In this document: positions 6,244 through 7,243 of the stretch, piece by piece | Position numbering within the stretch: position 1 is the stretch's first letter | Layout of the letters: the number at the start of each line of letters is the position of its first letter | Origin: Armatimonadota bacterium | GTDB taxonomy: Bacteria > Armatimonadota > SYMT01 | Assembly (NCBI GenBank): GCA_020696885.1 | Contig: JAJFMS010000155.1 | Span: forward strand, 1-7,243 | Direction: 5' to 3' | DNA length: 7,243 nucleotides | Program-made: the position numbers and the translations under genes | Notes under the pieces: generated by a model | Told to the model about the DNA's origin: nothing | The model's database searches: none | The model's input: the letters and a program-made list of their open reading frames with translations, nothing else

Positions 6244-6254
6244 ATCCGCTCGCC

Positions 6255-7229
6255 ATGGTGCCTGCCCTGCTCTCGTTCATGCTGCTGCTCGGCCCGTCTC
6301 CCGATCTGCTGACGTGGCGGGAGACGCCGCTGCCCAGCGCGCGGATGGTGGTGGAGACGCCGGGTGAGCTGAAGGCCCTGCCCGCGGCCCCGGGAGCGGG
6401 AGGCACCCGGCGGGAGCAGTGGGAGATGAAGCGCGGCTCCCTGATCATTCGCGTGGAGCACGCCCGGCACGTCAAGCCGCCTACCCTGAACGCGCGCCAG
6501 TATCTAAAGGCGTTCAGCGGCGCCCTGGTGGGCAAAAAGGCCGGCAGCCGTGCCGAGCTCAAAGAACGGCTGCTGCTGGGGAAGCCGGGCGTCGAGCTGC
6601 GGGTCACCGACCAGGCGAAATCCGGCATCAACATCCGGACCTGCCTGATGCAGGACGGGCTGGAAGAGTGGCGTTGGGAAGCCAGCTACGCGCCGGAGTT
6701 CGAGAAGGAAGAAGAGATCGATCACTTCTTCAACTCCATCCGCGCCTTGCCGGCTGCGGAACTGCCGACGCTGGTGTCGCAGAGCCCCGGCCCGGTGCTG
6801 ACGCTCTCCCTCCCCGGCAAGCCGCAGGCGGAGGAGCAGCCACTGGACGAGGCGCAGAAAAAGGCCGTAAAGGCCAGAACCCTGCACACCCTTTCGCTGC
6901 CGGACCGGAGCGTGTTCTACCTGATGCACGCCGAGTATCAGGATGAGGCCACTGCCGACCCCAAGAACGATTTCCTGGGCCTCCTCAATGCCGCTCTCGC
7001 CCGGAGCGCGGAGAAAGTCGCGCCGAAGATCGAGGTCGCGCGCATCCCGAACGCTATCGGTTACCAGGCTCGCAGCCATACACGGGTCGGCGAGAACGAT
7101 TTCACCTACCGGATCACCAGCTTCTCCGCCGGTCGCCACAGTTGGGGCATCCTGATGCTGGCGCCGAACACGGTGCGGCACGAGAAGCTGCTGGACACGG
7201 TGTTCAAGTCGATCACCGTGTCCCGGTAG
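6255..7229 (+). CDS. Predicted exported two-domain protein, paralogue 2
   Basis: Also exactly 324 residues. It aligns to paralogue 1 without gaps at about 189 of 324 identical positions (hand count, about 58%). The N-terminus MVPALLSFMLLLGPSP is a hydrophobic export-type segment without early basic residues. Conserved blocks are PLPSARMVVETP (25-36), LLGKPG (107-112), RTC with C130 as the sole cysteine, EEWRWE, YAPEFE, IDHFFNSIRALPA, LTLSLPGKP, and APNTVRHEKLLD near the end. Residues 41-80 are the most diverged (about 15 of 40 identical), just after the signal segment. The two-domain internal repeat is clearest here: EKEEEIDHFFNSIRAL at the end of domain one lines up with RHEKLLDTVFKSITVS at the end of domain two. 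A 24-base stretch (6338-6361) is identical to 5092-5115. The gene ends 14 bases before the window edge, so further copies could follow. Function unknown. Confidence 0.85.
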   Translation: MVPALLSFMLLLGPSPDLLTWRETPLPSARMVVETPGELKALPAAPGAGGTRREQWEMKRGSLIIRVEHARHVKPPTLNARQYLKAFSGALVGKKAGSRAELKERLLLGKPGVELRVTDQAKSGINIRTCLMQDGLEEWRWEASYAPEFEKEEEIDHFFNSIRALPAAELPTLVSQSPGPVLTLSLPGKPQAEEQPLDEAQKKAVKARTLHTLSLPDRSVFYLMHAEYQDEATADPKNDFLGLLNAALARSAEKVAPKIEVARIPNAIGYQARSHTRVGENDFTYRITSFSAGRHSWGILMLAPNTVRHEKLLDTVFKSITVSR

Positions 7230-7243
7230 TGGTGAGTGATGAG

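Overview
The window is high-GC bacterial DNA (about two thirds G+C by eye, with strongly G/C-biased third codon positions). It has long bacterial-type ORFs, and two of the starts carry Shine-Dalgarno-like sites. The phylum cannot be fixed from the sequence. GC-rich environmental phyla whose spacers hold short periodic repeats, such as Armatimonadota, would fit, but that is a guess.

Layout. (1) Bases 1-387, minus strand: the N-terminal 129 codons of a class I SAM-dependent methyltransferase (Methyltransf_24-like), running off the left edge. (2) Bases 388-619: a divergent spacer with two adjacent imperfect hairpins. (3) Bases 620-4732, plus strand: one very large gene (1370 aa) for a fused nuclease-helicase. 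It has a Cas4/Dna2-like PD-(D/E)XK nuclease with a complete set of four iron-sulfur cysteines, then a probable catalytically degenerate RNase H-like region, a beta-rich region, and an SF1B (Upf1/Dna2-like) helicase with all motifs intact. (4) Bases 4733-5008: a spacer of nested inverted repeats built on an 8-base period. (5) Bases 5009-5983 and 6255-7229, plus strand: two tandem paralogues, each exactly 324 aa, predicted to be exported. They are about 58% identical by a hand ungapped count, and each looks like an internal duplication of one ~145-residue domain. (6) Bases 5984-6254, between the paralogues: a second inverted-repeat spacer built on a 7-base telomere-like unit with strong G-quadruplex potential.

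How the parts relate. The nuclease-helicase probably acts alone on DNA ends or branched/flap DNA (repair or anti-element defence), because no partner gene overlaps or abuts it. The methyltransferase is of the small-molecule/glycan type and is transcribed away from it. The two exported paralogues form their own pair, separated from the helicase by a repeat-filled spacer, so nothing ties them to it functionally. The points most worth following up are the nuclease-helicase architecture with its apparently dead middle domain, the four-fold domain amplification in the exported pair, and the two spacers with short-period inverted arms on either side of the first paralogue.
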